DNA from: Talpa occidentalis
Taxonomy: Eukaryota > Chordata > Mammalia > Eulipotyphla > Talpidae
Reading direction: 5' to 3'
Assembly: GCF_014898055.3 (NCBI RefSeq)
Contig: NW_023601322.1
Location: 9,257,312 to 9,321,311, forward strand
Length of the DNA: 64,000 nucleotides
This document shows positions 25,934 through 38,200 of the stretch, piece after piece. Below the pieces are notes generated by a model. The model was not told where the DNA came from. It was given only the letters and a program-made list of their open reading frames with translations, and did not search any database. Each line of letters begins with the position of its first letter. Positions within the stretch are counted from its first letter, which is position 1. Position numbers and translations under genes: made by a program.

Positions 25934-26241
25934 TCAGCGCCGCGCCCCGGGCTCGCCCTGCTCCTGCACCGGCCGCGACGCCTTGTCGGGCCCCGGGGCG
26001 CCGCACTCCTGCTGCCCCGGGCCGGGCCGCTCCTCCGCGAAGCGCGGCCCCAGGCCCGCGAACGAGGCGCAGCAGGGCGGGCTCTCCTCCTGCACCGGGC
26101 GGCCCGCCGGCTCCCCGGCGCCGCCGCCCGCCGGCCCCTCCTGCGAGTTCTGGCTGACATAGACCACGATGATGTCGCCCTTGAAGTTCATCACCTGCCC
26201 GCTGGAAATAAACGTGGAGTTACTGTTTCCAGTCACATTTC
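25934..26241 (-). CDS. TNFRSF11A: TNFRSF11A exon 10, C-terminal TRAF-binding region
   Basis: 308 nt including the TGA stop at 25934-25936. The acceptor is CTTCCTCCCCTGCAG. It encodes [55 protein letters not shown] and [16 protein letters not shown]. The IVVY motif and the two PVQE[E/Q] TRAF2/5-type sites are known signalling motifs of RANK and are all present. The C-terminus differs from human (PVQEQGGAKA). From about 26100 downward the exon is extremely GC-rich and both strands are open, so the plus-strand ORFs over it are shadows. Confidence 0.96.
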
Positions 26242-29200
26242 CTGCAGGGGAGGAAGAGAGAACACGCACAGGTGAGTCACCCGCTCCCGGGGAGAACGCG
26301 GTCTTGTGAGAGGAAGTTTCCCCCTGGATACAGGGGCGCTGGCGCCCAGTCCCCTCGCGGCCCGGCTACCCCTCTCCACTGACCAGCTCCTGAAGGACCC
26401 GCCTGGTCGCTCCTTTGTCGTTTCACCAGACCTGACAGAGGCAGAGGAGGGTGCAAGGGGGCAGAAAGAGCCTAGAGAAGCGATGCTAGAAGCTAGACCA
26501 GGGGCCGGTTGTGTGGGCTGCCGGCTGGGCTCAGGCAGACGGGCGGGGGCACCCCCCCACCCCCGGCGCACCCCCAACCCCTGCAGGACTGCAGGTTACT
26601 GGACAAAATCAGGCGCAGCGAAGAGAGGCCCCAGCCCAGCCTGCAGCCCGGCCCAGGCAGCCAGGGGCGCACGCAGGGCACGAGGGAGGCCCCAGGGTGG
26701 TTGCCACGGGCCCTGGCGGGGACCTCGGCTCAGCCTGAGCTCCCCAGCCTCACATCTCTTCACCTGCCTTGGGGGAGGGCCTGCCAGCGCAGCCCCGCAG
26801 GGCCCAGGCCGCCCCTGCACAGTATTTGGCAGAGGTGAGTCCATTTTCTCAACATTTTTTCTTTTTTTTTTATTTAACTCCGGAAAAAAAGAGTCAGAAG
26901 GCTGAAATGGAAAAAAGCCCGAATCAGTCCTACAGACACTTTCCTTGTGAACCCAGAGGGCTGTGCTGTCTCCAGGACGCTCTGGCACCACTCTTCGCGG
27001 GAGGCTGGAGTGAAAAAGATGTTCACAGCCGACTAAAGCAGCCCCGTGCTGTGCCCAAGGCGCCATCTTACTCAACTTCTGACTGAAAACTAAGTATTTC
27101 CTGACTGGTGAGAACCAGCCACACAAGGTCATTTCAGGACCGTGCAAAGATCTCCCCCCCCCCTTTTATTTCTCTCCGTAAACAAGTCCAGTTTGACTAA
27201 AAGTGAGTTTTAAGCTATATAATCTATACCCAATGCTAGTCCCAGTCAATTCTATCCTTCACCCCCATGTTTTCCTTCGAAACATCCTTAAAAATCCCAG
27301 GAACACAATTTGGGTTGAGTCTGAGTTTGTGCTCCCCAATTTCTAAATCTAAACCCCCCAATAAATGTCTTATTTAGCCTCACTGTGTTTTTCCCAGTCA
27401 GTCCTGGAGCTAGCCAGCCTTTTGAAAAACCAGTAGAAAGTTCAACAAATGTTCAGAAGCCGCCGGCTACCTCTTATTATCCTTTCATTTTATTTTTTAT
27501 TTTATTTTATTTATTTTTTAAAGGTGCATGTCTGGGAAAGATTTAGGTGGAAACTAATTGTCTTTTATGACTCTCCCCCCCTTTAAGATTTATTTATTTA
27601 TTTTATAGAGGCATGTATTTATTTATTTGTTTGGTTGGTTTATACAAGTACTGGGTACAGTCAGAAGCACGGGAGGGTGAGAGAATTCACCAGAGCCAGA
27701 GCGGGGAGCAGAGCAGGCAGAGGGACCAAAGTGCACTGCTGAGGGGAGCAGCGGGCGGCAGGAGAGGTCTGCGCGCCATGTGGGACCCTCTGAGGAGCAG
27801 TCGGGCATCGAACCGGCGCCACAGAGGCTGCGGGCAGCTTTGCAACCCAGCGCTCAACCACTGCGCCACCGGGGAGGCCCTATCCTTTTATTTTAAATAG
27901 AGCACCATCTGCTTCTGATGTTCTGGGAACTCCCCAAGTGGAAATAAGTGCCTCCAACCAAACCGATCCAGAAGTATCCCAACACTTAACGCCTCACAAA
28001 ATCTTTTAGTCTAACCAGGGCAGGTGAACTTCATTAACTTCCCTGTCGTTTTTCTTCTCTCTCTTGACCCACGCTTAGTTATAATTCACACACATCAGAT
28101 TTTCTGTCACCACTCCACACAGACATTTCCCCCAAACATAAAAGCCATGTCTTAAATGGTCTAAAATACCAACAGTGTACAGGAAATTCCTTGGGGGACC
28201 TTCCCTCCACCCATGGGGTTCATCCAGAAGACTAGACTGGTCCAAAGTTCTGACTTTAACTTTACCCCTTCTTCACCTGGAGATGTACTGTTTGTCATGC
28301 TTTTGATTTCTCCATCATTAAAAAATGTTATATTCCAACCAATGATTAAGAATCTGTTGTTTACCTTCTTGTCAGAATCTGTGATTTACCTGAGCTCAAG
28401 TAAAACCCATTTTGTGTGTGTGTCATCACCTTGCACATAAGATTCTGTGTTGAATTTTTACGTTAATTTCATTCCATGCTTCGTCTACCGTCTGGTTTTG
28501 GTTTCTTTAAAGTGGAAGGAGAGGACCTCCCTGGTGGCGCAGCGGTTGAGCGCTGGGCTGCGAAGCTGCCCGCAGCCTCTGCAGCGCCAGTTTGATGCCC
28601 AGCCACCAGGTGAGGGTCCCACATGGCGCGCAGACCTCTCCTGCCGCCCGCTGCTCCCCTCATTAGTGTACTTCGGTCCTTCTGCCTGCTCTGCTCTCCG
28701 CTCTGGCTCTGGTGAATTCTCTCACCCTCCCGCGCTTCTGACTGTACCCAGTGCTTGTATAAATAAATTAATTAATAAAAAAAATAAAGTGGAAGGAGAG
28801 CCAAGCCACCTGCTAGCAGTCTGCGTACAGAATCCTTCTGGAGTTAGGTCCCTCACTCTTCCACATTGTCTCGCCCACCTCAACTTCAGTAGCAAAGAAA
28901 TTTTAGTCATTCTTTGAATCATCCCCAAGCATTTAAATTTTCCTAGGAACAATTCTCATGGTTATCGCCCTCATTTTTTACCAGTTAACCTAACAGTTAA
29001 AGTTTTAACTTACACGATCAGCTCACACAGGACTGGGAACACCCACAGAGTTTGGTAGCGCAGCCATTCTGCGCTGATGGGCCACGGCATTCTAGAAAGC
29101 TCCTTCAGTTGTAAGCAATCAGTGTGAGGGGGCTGCGGTCAGTGACAGAGGGGAAGGGGCCTGTGGGCTAATCTGTGGGTAGAGTGGTGACAGATGAAGA

Positions 29201-32200
29201 GCACCCACTGCAGTGAGAAGAGTCATAGACCCATCGCCCAGGTTGGCCAAGTACACCCTCCATGCAGGCAGTGGGCTTCAGGTTTGCTTTCTCTACTAAC
29301 AGCGCTTCAAGGACAAAGACTAACAGGCTCCCCTCCCTACGCTGTCTTCGTGCAGACTCACCTGTGTCATCTAGTAACACAAACATCATTCTGGTGTTTT
29401 GGTCCCTGATGTGCCAAGGTGTGCAGTGACTAAAGGAATGGTGGTTTCAGTGGCTGCCTGGGTACGGGGTGTCAGAGGAAGGGCAGGGTCCTGAGTCGCC
29501 CCCACTAGCTCCCACTTTCCACATCTAACGAGTCTCCAGGTCTCAGTCTGTTCACATAAGAAACGGGCATCGACTTCCTGGTGGTACAGGGGTTAAGTCT
29601 CAGCGCTATCAACCTATCAGCAGCCGCTGCGGCCTGAGTTTGATCCCCAGCCAGGGAGCTGATGCACAGGGTCAGCCGACCTCTCCCGTCTCACCTGCTG
29701 CTCCCCTCAGCAGTGTATTTCAGTAGATCCACCTGTTCTCCCCACTCTGTCTCTGGTGAATCCTCTTGCCCCCAGCACCTCTGGCCTGCACCCCAGTTCT
29801 TGTATGCATGAATAAATAAAAATAAATCTTAAAAAAAAAAGAAATGGGCATCGATTTTCAAGTCCTGCTGACCTGGCGGGGGCAGCCACACAAAGCAGTG
29901 TATGATAAATGTGTTGGCCGAATGAATGTGTGCACACTGGCAGGATGGCATAAGGTCAGGTGAGATGCTGCGTTTGAAATGCTTGGAAAATAGCAAAGAA
30001 TTAGTCACAGCGTCCATGATGGCATGACCAGTCGTGGGCCAGGGAATGCCCAAGGACACAGATTTGAGAAATGAACTGAGCAGTGAGGTCATCTTTCCAG
30101 CCCTGTCTTCTTGGAGGATCTCGACATTTCTTGAAGACTTACAGGGCCCTTACCTCTAGAAATCTAGCCAACTTTCATTTTCTTTGCTGAAATAATTCAC
30201 CACTAAGTCTGGTTAGAGCACTCATCTAGATACTTCCACACTAAACCTCTGGCATCTCTTTTCACTATGTAAATCAAGTGGTTACCTTGGAGTAGATGAA
30301 AGTGGAGAACAAGGTGGCATTGTTCTGATCCTGTAAGTGGCTTCAGTCCTGCATTGTCCTTGTTGATAAACAGTAATTCCTTAAAGTTTGCCTTCACCCT
30401 TTCAGAGCAGAAGAGCTTTAACATGCAACTGTAACTTTATGCAGTGACCTGAGAGCACAAGGCTGGGATGGTGAATGAACAGGGCACAGGTCGGCCAGCT
30501 GCATCATCAGGTACGAAGGTGTTGCGTGGTTGCCATGGTTTCTTCACTTGAGACATTTGCCTGATGGGCTAATTCTTTCCAGTGAGTGCCAAGGAAGCCC
30601 CAGGCTGCCCGCTGCTGGGGGGCCCCTCTCTTGTCAGTAGCTGGTAAGGGAGGGGCTGTGGGGGGGGGTGACTTATCCAAGATGCCTAAAAAAGACTCCA
30701 GGCTTGGACAGGCACCACGTCCACAGACCTCTTGGAATACAAAGCCATCACTGGCCATTTCCCTCAACAGCCTTTCTGAGTTTTATCCTAACAGGCTGAC
30801 CCCAGCATTTGTTTTAAATTTGCTTCATTTGCAAAAAAAAAAGGATGAGGTGGAGGCACATGAAAGAAAGGATTTCGCAAGAATTGGGGATAGTGAAAAC
30901 TGTCCCGAGACAGTTGCAGAAGAGAGGACTCAGGTCAAGGTGGCCATCATCCCGTCTCAGACCCTAGTGTCCTTGCCTGTGCAACCTTGGACTGGCCTGG
31001 CTGCTGCCCTTTACCCGGTCAGAACACCCAGTGCTGGAACACTGAGGGTTCTCTGAGGCACAATAAACAAAACCAGTATCACTGGTTCCCGTTCAAGGGG
31101 AGGCAGCGCAGTGGTGTAAGGTACACGCGTCACGATCACATACGGGGTCCCTGCTTTGTTGCTCACTAGCTAGGTGGTCCCGGAAGAGGAGCCTGCGCTA
31201 CAGGATTTCTGTGAGAAGACAGCATACCAGGAGCACTTAGCCAGCACCGGGTAACAAGAGGTAGTATCACTGATCCAAGGGGAACCTTCAGAATGTCAAG
31301 CAGGCCTAGTCCTCTTTGGACACAAGGCAGCTGATGGAACTGTCTTGAAGGCTACCTAAAAGAATGGTTTGCGAGCCAGGGTGATACAGGAATTGTGTTA
31401 AACTGGAAAATCTGAAGTTTCTAACATTTAAAATGGGGTAGTTAGCTTCATGTTTAATGACTTAACTACAGAAAAATTTTCAGAGAAGTTGAGGCTTTAA
31501 AAATAGCATTTATAGGGCCTCCCTGGTGGCACAGTGGTTGAGCGCTGGGTTGCGAAGCTGCCCGCAGCCTCTGCAGCATCGATTCGATCCCCGGCTGCAC
31601 CCTGGCCAACGGAGGAGGGTCCCACATGGCATGCAGACCTCTCCTGCCTCCCGCTGCTCCCCTCAGCAGTGTACTTCATCAGTCTGCCTGCTCTGCTCCC
31701 CGCTCTGGCTCTGGTGAATTCTCTCACCCTCCCAGGCTTCTGACTGTACCCAGTGCTTGCATAAATAAATAAATAAATAAATCTAGAAATAAATAAATAA
31801 ATAAATATCAACTTACCTTTGAAAAAAAAATAAAAATAGCATTTATAGTAACAGAAACAAAGAGCAAATGAAGTGTCCTGTCACAATCAGAAAGATGTTT
31901 ATACTTCGCTTTATGTAGTGGACACCATGGAGACTATTTCTCGGGCGGGGAGGACAAGCTTCATTTTAAGAAATCAGTCCCAAGCAGAATCTACATTTTT
32001 AAGCACCATAATGTACAGTTTTCTTCTCAAAAGCTTACTATGTTGATTAAAATGCAAAATGTATGAATATTAAATCACAAGAACTTTAGCAAATAATACC
32101 ACCCGATTGTCATGTAGATTTTCTTCCAAGGAACAGAACTAAAAATATACACACATACACTCATCTACCCAGGCTACACTGGGCTCTTTTGGAATTAAAA

Positions 32201-35200
32201 AAACAAAACCTTATATATTTACCCCGTATGCTTCTCATGTGATTTTCCTCTTTATGGAAATGCAAGCTCTGTTCTAGACGTTTGGAAGAAACTGGGTCTA
32301 TAGTGACAAGTAAGGGAAGCAGCGTTTAACAGTTCCACTCTGAATCATGCCTGACAGTCCACGAGAGTGGCGAGCAAATGAAACCCTTCCAAATGGGCCG
32401 CTCCAGAACAGAGGAGGACGAAATGAAAGCGCACAGACTAAACGCCAGTTTCCTACAGCTTGAAACCACGCACAGGCTTCCCGCACCAATTACTACTGAA
32501 TATCGCTACCAAACACGAAATGCCATTTTGCCCCCACAGAGCTAGGCCTAGGGTCCATCCCCGCCTCACAATACTTAGCTAAAAGTGCAACACACCTCCA
32601 CGGATGGCATCCCAGCGGGGGAGAGGGCAATGATAGAGGACTTGCACTGCCCCCGGGAGCTGTGGCTGGGAGGACAGAACAAAAATGGGGTAGGAAACCC
32701 TGTCCCTGCAGGAGGGAAAGTCAGAAAGATCATATCAAGAAAGATAGTGGGACCCAGGACGGGAGACTGAGGTGGAGGGCAGGCGGGCGCCTTCATCCTC
32801 CAGTGGCTCCCAGGCACTGAACTGGGTGATCTGACCACTTGGATGGGTCTGCTCGCCTGTCCTTCTGCCATCTCTGCCTCCTGTCCCCTGGATAGCTAAC
32901 GTCCCCAGCTCCTTAAAGCTCCCTTAAGAGACTGACGTGGGAGGCCGAGAGTGAGCTAGGCTGACAGGGACGTAGGAGTCACATTCTCTCGTTACTCAGG
33001 ACTGACTGAATGAATGAATAGATGGACATTTATCCACTTAACATGCTGTGACTAAGCCACCTTGGGAGTGGCCAGGGCAGATCAGGAGTGGGGAAGGTCG
33101 TGCACGGTCCTCCTGACTGGCCATGGCCACCTAGAGGCGGGTTGCTGATGAATGTGCGAGGGTGCTGGACTCTGTGAGGAAGACGCCAGGATGCTCTGGA
33201 AGCACGTGTAGCGCCCCTGCCCATCTCTGGGTCAGAGAGTGGCATCTGAGCTGGGACTTGAAGGATGGGAAGAACTGGGTGTCTGGAAAAGGGGATGGCA
33301 GGGAAGCACATTAATGGTGCAGAAGCATGAAAGTGAGGGCTGTTCCCCTGCACAGGGTTGGCCTTGATCAATGCAGGTGGGCGAGTGACTTATGAACAGC
33401 AGGAAGGCCTTGTCTTCTCAAATTACTCTTTTCATGCAGCGCATTCTCTACTTGTTTTCCAAGCTTTCCTTCCCTGGCTCAGTGGACCCTCAAGAAAGAT
33501 TTGACAGAGAAACAAACGTGGAGCTAGTGTTCACTGGGAATTATTGCGAACCCTATAAATAGACAACTTTCCAGCTCAGAAGTAGCTGATCCAAACAAGT
33601 GATTTCAGGAGCCAAAAGCAAGTCACTAGCCAACTATAGACACATTAATTATAAGAAGCTGTTCTCTCTGCCACATGATACAGTTCTCTAGACGCAGCGA
33701 GAATTCTCGAACCCCAGGGCAAAAGGGCTTGTAACCAAGGGAACCGCTCTCATGGCATCAGGATAATCACTGAAGACATGGTCATGTAAGACAGAACTAA
33801 CAGTGTGTTTCCTCGCTCACTGGTCTTTGTTTGCCAATCATTCTCACTATTTTTTAAGAGCCACACATGGCTAAAATAACCTCAACATACTGAATTTGAA
33901 AGGACACCTGTGGTGTTGATTGAAGAACCATCATTCTCTTCAAAAGGATTCTGAATGCAATGGAGACACGTCCCTACTGAGGATGGTCCAACCATTGCTT
34001 CTCCAGAAACCAATTGATTTGGGTGCACATTAAAAAACAAACAGTCAAAATAAAAAACACACCACATAGAAAGCTCCAAGAGCTGATAAAAAGGCCATTT
34101 CCTGCAGGCCTGAGCCCCGTGGATTTTAGATCAAATGGGATCTGGATCTCTGTTTCACCCAAGCACCATCCTCTTTCACACATTTCATGGAACATGAACG
34201 ATGACAATTAAAAAGAAGCAATATACCGGATGGTCTCACTCATAGCAGGAATCTAGAAAACTTAAATAAGGGACCAGGAAAATGAATAACTATAAGAAAG
34301 TGAAAATCAAAATCAACAAAAAACTATGAACCAGAGACACTTTTGGGGGGTGGGTGGCGGGAGGGGAGGGATTGGGGTCAGAATGAGGGGGTTGCAATTG
34401 TATGGGGAATATAAAAATAAAATTTATTATTTAAAAAAAAATAAGGGGGGGTGCAATTGTATGGGGAATATTACCAAAATGAAAATGCATACATTGTGCA
34501 AAAGTGAAAAATGATTTAAGAATTATATAAAATAAAATATTAATTAAAAAAATTAAAAAAAAGAATACACACACACAAAATAAAAACATTTGATTTCTCT
34601 CTCCCCCCCCCCAAAAAAAATAATAAAAAGAAGCAATAATGAGAAAGTGTTATTTTGACCAAAAACCAGAAGGCCTGTTCACGTACAAGTAATTATGGAG
34701 GGAACAGCACAGCCTCAAGAATCAGTCTGGCTGCTGCTTCTCCTCAGGAGAAAGTGAATTTGGCCCACTTGTGGCGGCCTCCGCGGATGTTTTGCATGGC
34801 TCAGCACCAGTCAGAGACAGAAAAAGCAGTGTAAACTTCTTGCAAATTAACACCACTTAGTTGATGACACACTTTCCCCCTGTCCTCCATGCCTAGATGT
34901 TTAGTGCTGGAGAAATAAAAGGTAATGAAAACCAGTCGAGGGCACTGTTGAACTCCTTAGAGGAGAGATCTCACTTTGGTTTCATGATACTAAGAAAAAA
35001 ATCTCGTTAAATTTGGCCAATGCTGTTCTTTCAAGAACGGCTGATCACACCTTCCTGGTGTCGCCCACGGAAGAACCTGTCTCCCCTCGTTAGGGCCAAG
35101 ACACACTCACCGCCACGTGAGACCCGGCCCCCACTCCCCACAGCCCCCAAATCTAGCATCCGTGGGTCCCTCTGACCAGCGGGAAGAACATTGACAGCTA

Positions 35201-38200
35201 GAAAAGAAAACAAGTAAAGCAAATGCACAGGAGCCACACGTGCAGTCTCGGGGATGCCCTAACATCTTCTCGAAGATTTGGAGGTCATCACATCAGTTCT
35301 TTGACACCTGTCTCCTTTCCATATGAGAACCCACACTGTCCGCATGAGTGAACCTGTATCAAAGCTGTAAACCCACCAAAATGTTGGAAAACAGATTAAA
35401 TACTTGTTCTGCCAGATGAGCCAGGAGCCCCAATAGCAGGAGGCCAAGGTGTCTCTGTGTTTAGGACACAGAAGCTGCGTCAACCGCTCACGCCCTAGTG
35501 GGTCTGAATGAGGAGGCAGGAGAGGAAAAGAAAAAGCACCTCGCAGGAGTGGGGGTGTCCATGAATGAATTTTTTTTGAGGGTGGGAGGATTCTGTGAGG
35601 CCTCTAGTACGTATCTGTATATGCGTCCTTCTGGAAAGAGTGTCTACAGCTTTCACAAGATCCCAAAGAGATCACGCCTCCATGGGCAACCATCCCCCAG
35701 CCAGAGGCAGCCTCCACCATGGGTGCTAAGCTCCTTGAAACCACATAATAAAAGAGGCTGTTTTACCCTTGCCAGGAAAGTTCTAATATCATAATTAGTG
35801 GGCTATTCATGCTCAAGCAGTGGTGCAGTGATAAATCTCTATAAGGATTTTAAATTGTAAAATGACTCTCCCGGCTCCGTGGATATATTACTCGCAGTGC
35901 TTATAAACAGGGCTTCTCACATAAAGCATTAAAGGGCAGTTTTACTGCATCATTAATTTGGTATAGAACCAACATGCTACGCTCAATAAATATTAATTAA
36001 TTAAGGATTAACTAAACAATTTTGCCTGACCTCCTGAAATTTATTGAAGCCTTCTTGAGAGAGATTTAAGAGACCCAGTGACTGAAAAAAGAAATGTCAG
36101 AAATCTGAGGGGATGGCTGGCTCTGTCAGTCCGAGGCGAGTGTTGGCTCTGTCTCAGGGAGCCCAATGATGGGGTTTGAGGTCACCCACTCTGAGGAGGC
36201 AGAATGCAAAGGGCCACAGGCCAGGCATAAAGGACTAGAAAGCCCCAGGGGCAGAAGACGAGGCACCAGGGCAGGGGGCACCATCCCCAAACTCAACATC
36301 TACCTAGAAATAAAACCCATCCTGACAAGAGATTTATCACGGGAAAATGCTCAAGCTGAATTTTCACTCCCTTTTTTCTCATGGGGTAGAGGCCTGCCCC
36401 AAACACCACATGAGAACAGACCTCTGAGAGCAGAAGGGAGAGAGTAGGAGAGTCGCTTACCAGATGCAGGTGGCTGGTCCCCAGAGGGGCTTCCAGGCCC
36501 AGGGCCTCCCCTCCCTGAGCCAGGGTGACTGCCGTCCGCGCCATCCATGGGCAAGCCTCCTGGCGAGGCCCCATCAGCGGCTTCTACAGACGGAAGGCCC
36601 ATGCCATGGGCGCACTGGGGCAAGGGTCCACTCTGGGGGGCCCCCAGGAAGGGTGTCTGCTCTGCCCCCGGAGGGTGCCCGCAGCCTGCACAGTCGTCTG
36701 CAGAGCTGGGGCTGGCTGTCCAGTGTGGGTGGCCACCATGCTCCACCTCTTTTTGCAAGTACTTTTCGGAGGTCACAGGGGGCCAGTCAGTCCTGCTCAC
36801 GGGTTCCATGAAGGTGCAGCTTCCAGAATCCACTGTGTTCTCTGTCCCGGTGAAGCAGTGGCTCAAACTGTCATTCTCTCCCACCTCTAGGGGCTCCAAG
36901 AAAGGGGGCGTGGACCTGCTTCCAGGCTGAGTGAGGAGCAGGAAGGAGTCTGGGGCCTGGGTGGGCCTGTCCATGTATTCATCTTCCATGGGCATCTGCC
37001 TGAAGGGGTCCCCCTCTGTCTCGCTGACCAAAGTGAGCATCCTGGAATCTTCGCTCTGGGCACAGGGTCCACTGCCCGCGCTGGCATCCCCGCAGACACC
37101 AGCACCATCTGGACAGCACATATCTTCAGAAAATATCTTCTCTTTCAGAGTCAGCAGTAGGACGCCATCACAAAATTCACGTGGACTCGAGGCTTCCACC
37201 TGAGTGTGGCTGCAGCTGCGGGCCGAGGACTCCTGCTGATGGAACCCATCGGCACCAGAGTTAGTAGAACACAGTTGTGCTAAACCCGCTGAAAATAGTG
37301 TATACAGCCTCGTCCCCACCATACAAGGTGGAACATTTGCCAGGGAAATTTGTGGCATGTGGCATTTCTGAGTGGGGGGAGCCCTGAAGCAGGCAGCAGC
37401 GGAACAGGAGCATCCGACTGCATCTGACACGAGTGCATGAAGCGCTAACTCGAGTAACTTAGGATTCTGGTGACTCTCAACCTAAGTTTTTAAAAAGTAT
37501 ATAAAATACTGAACTCTCCTTAGGGCTTTTCCCTTGCTGTGCTATGGTTCAGTGATTTGAAATGACTTTCTGTGTGTGCTGGAATCAAACAAGGAGTAAA
37601 TACATGAACAGCAAGAGCCAGGTATCTAATGTCAGAGCGAGAAGACTCAATGAGGAAAAAGAACAAGACTAGAATAATCCTGTGAGGTGGAGACTGGTGT
37701 GAGGAGTCAGTGTGAGCTCATGGTTGAAAACAGATATATTTTGGGCCCTCTGGTGGAGCAGTGGTTGAGCGCTGGGCTGCGAGGCTGCCCATAGCCTCTG
37801 CAGCGCCAGTTCTAGACCCCTCCTGCCGCCCGCTGCTCCCCTCAGCAGTGTGCTTCATCACTCTGCCTGCTCTGCTCTCCGCTCTGACTCTGGTGAGTTC
37901 TCTCACCCTCCCGTGCTTCTGACTGTGCCCAGTGCTTGTATAAATAAATAAATAAATCTTAGGGAAAAAAAAAAAAAGAAAACGGATATATTTTTATACC
38001 AAGAAAGGAGATCTAAGGAACATAATGGGAATAATTAATGTCATTTTAATATGAAAGTGAATTGGATCATACCACTGAAATTTCTTAATTTTGATAACTG
38101 AACTATGATTATATAGAAGAATGTTCTTGTTCTTGAGAAATTCACACCCAAGTATTTAAGGGGGTGGGAGTATCACGTCTGCCATTCACTCTAAAATGGG

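Larger units (their letters stand above)
26242..36460 (-). other. TNFRSF11A: Intron 9 of TNFRSF11A
   Basis: 10.2 kb between the main tail exon and the last exon, with donor GTAAGC and acceptor CCTCCCCTGCAG. Four SINEs (27582, 28524, 29574, 31516), one L1 insertion (34224-34623) and a MIR-like piece are present. An AT-rich stretch at 35800-36060 and a perfect MEF2-type site at 33553-33562 are candidate regulatory sequence only. Open frames here carry no recognisable protein. Confidence 0.85.

Noticed and set aside
25681..26275. Plus-strand open frames of 107-167 codons
   Set aside because: They overlap RANK exon 10 in antisense; openness is explained by extreme GC content and the composition is low-complexity Pro/Ala/Arg.
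26233..27147. Long minus and plus frames (up to 199 codons) in intron 9
   Set aside because: GC-rich intronic sequence without recognisable domain, splice context or poly-A signal.
28447..28917. 156-codon plus-strand frame
   Set aside because: Most of it is a SINE body read in frame; the same peptide recurs in every SINE copy.
36464..36930. Plus-strand frames of 115-127 codons
   Set aside because: Antisense shadows of RANK exon 9, whose minus-strand frame matches a known protein.
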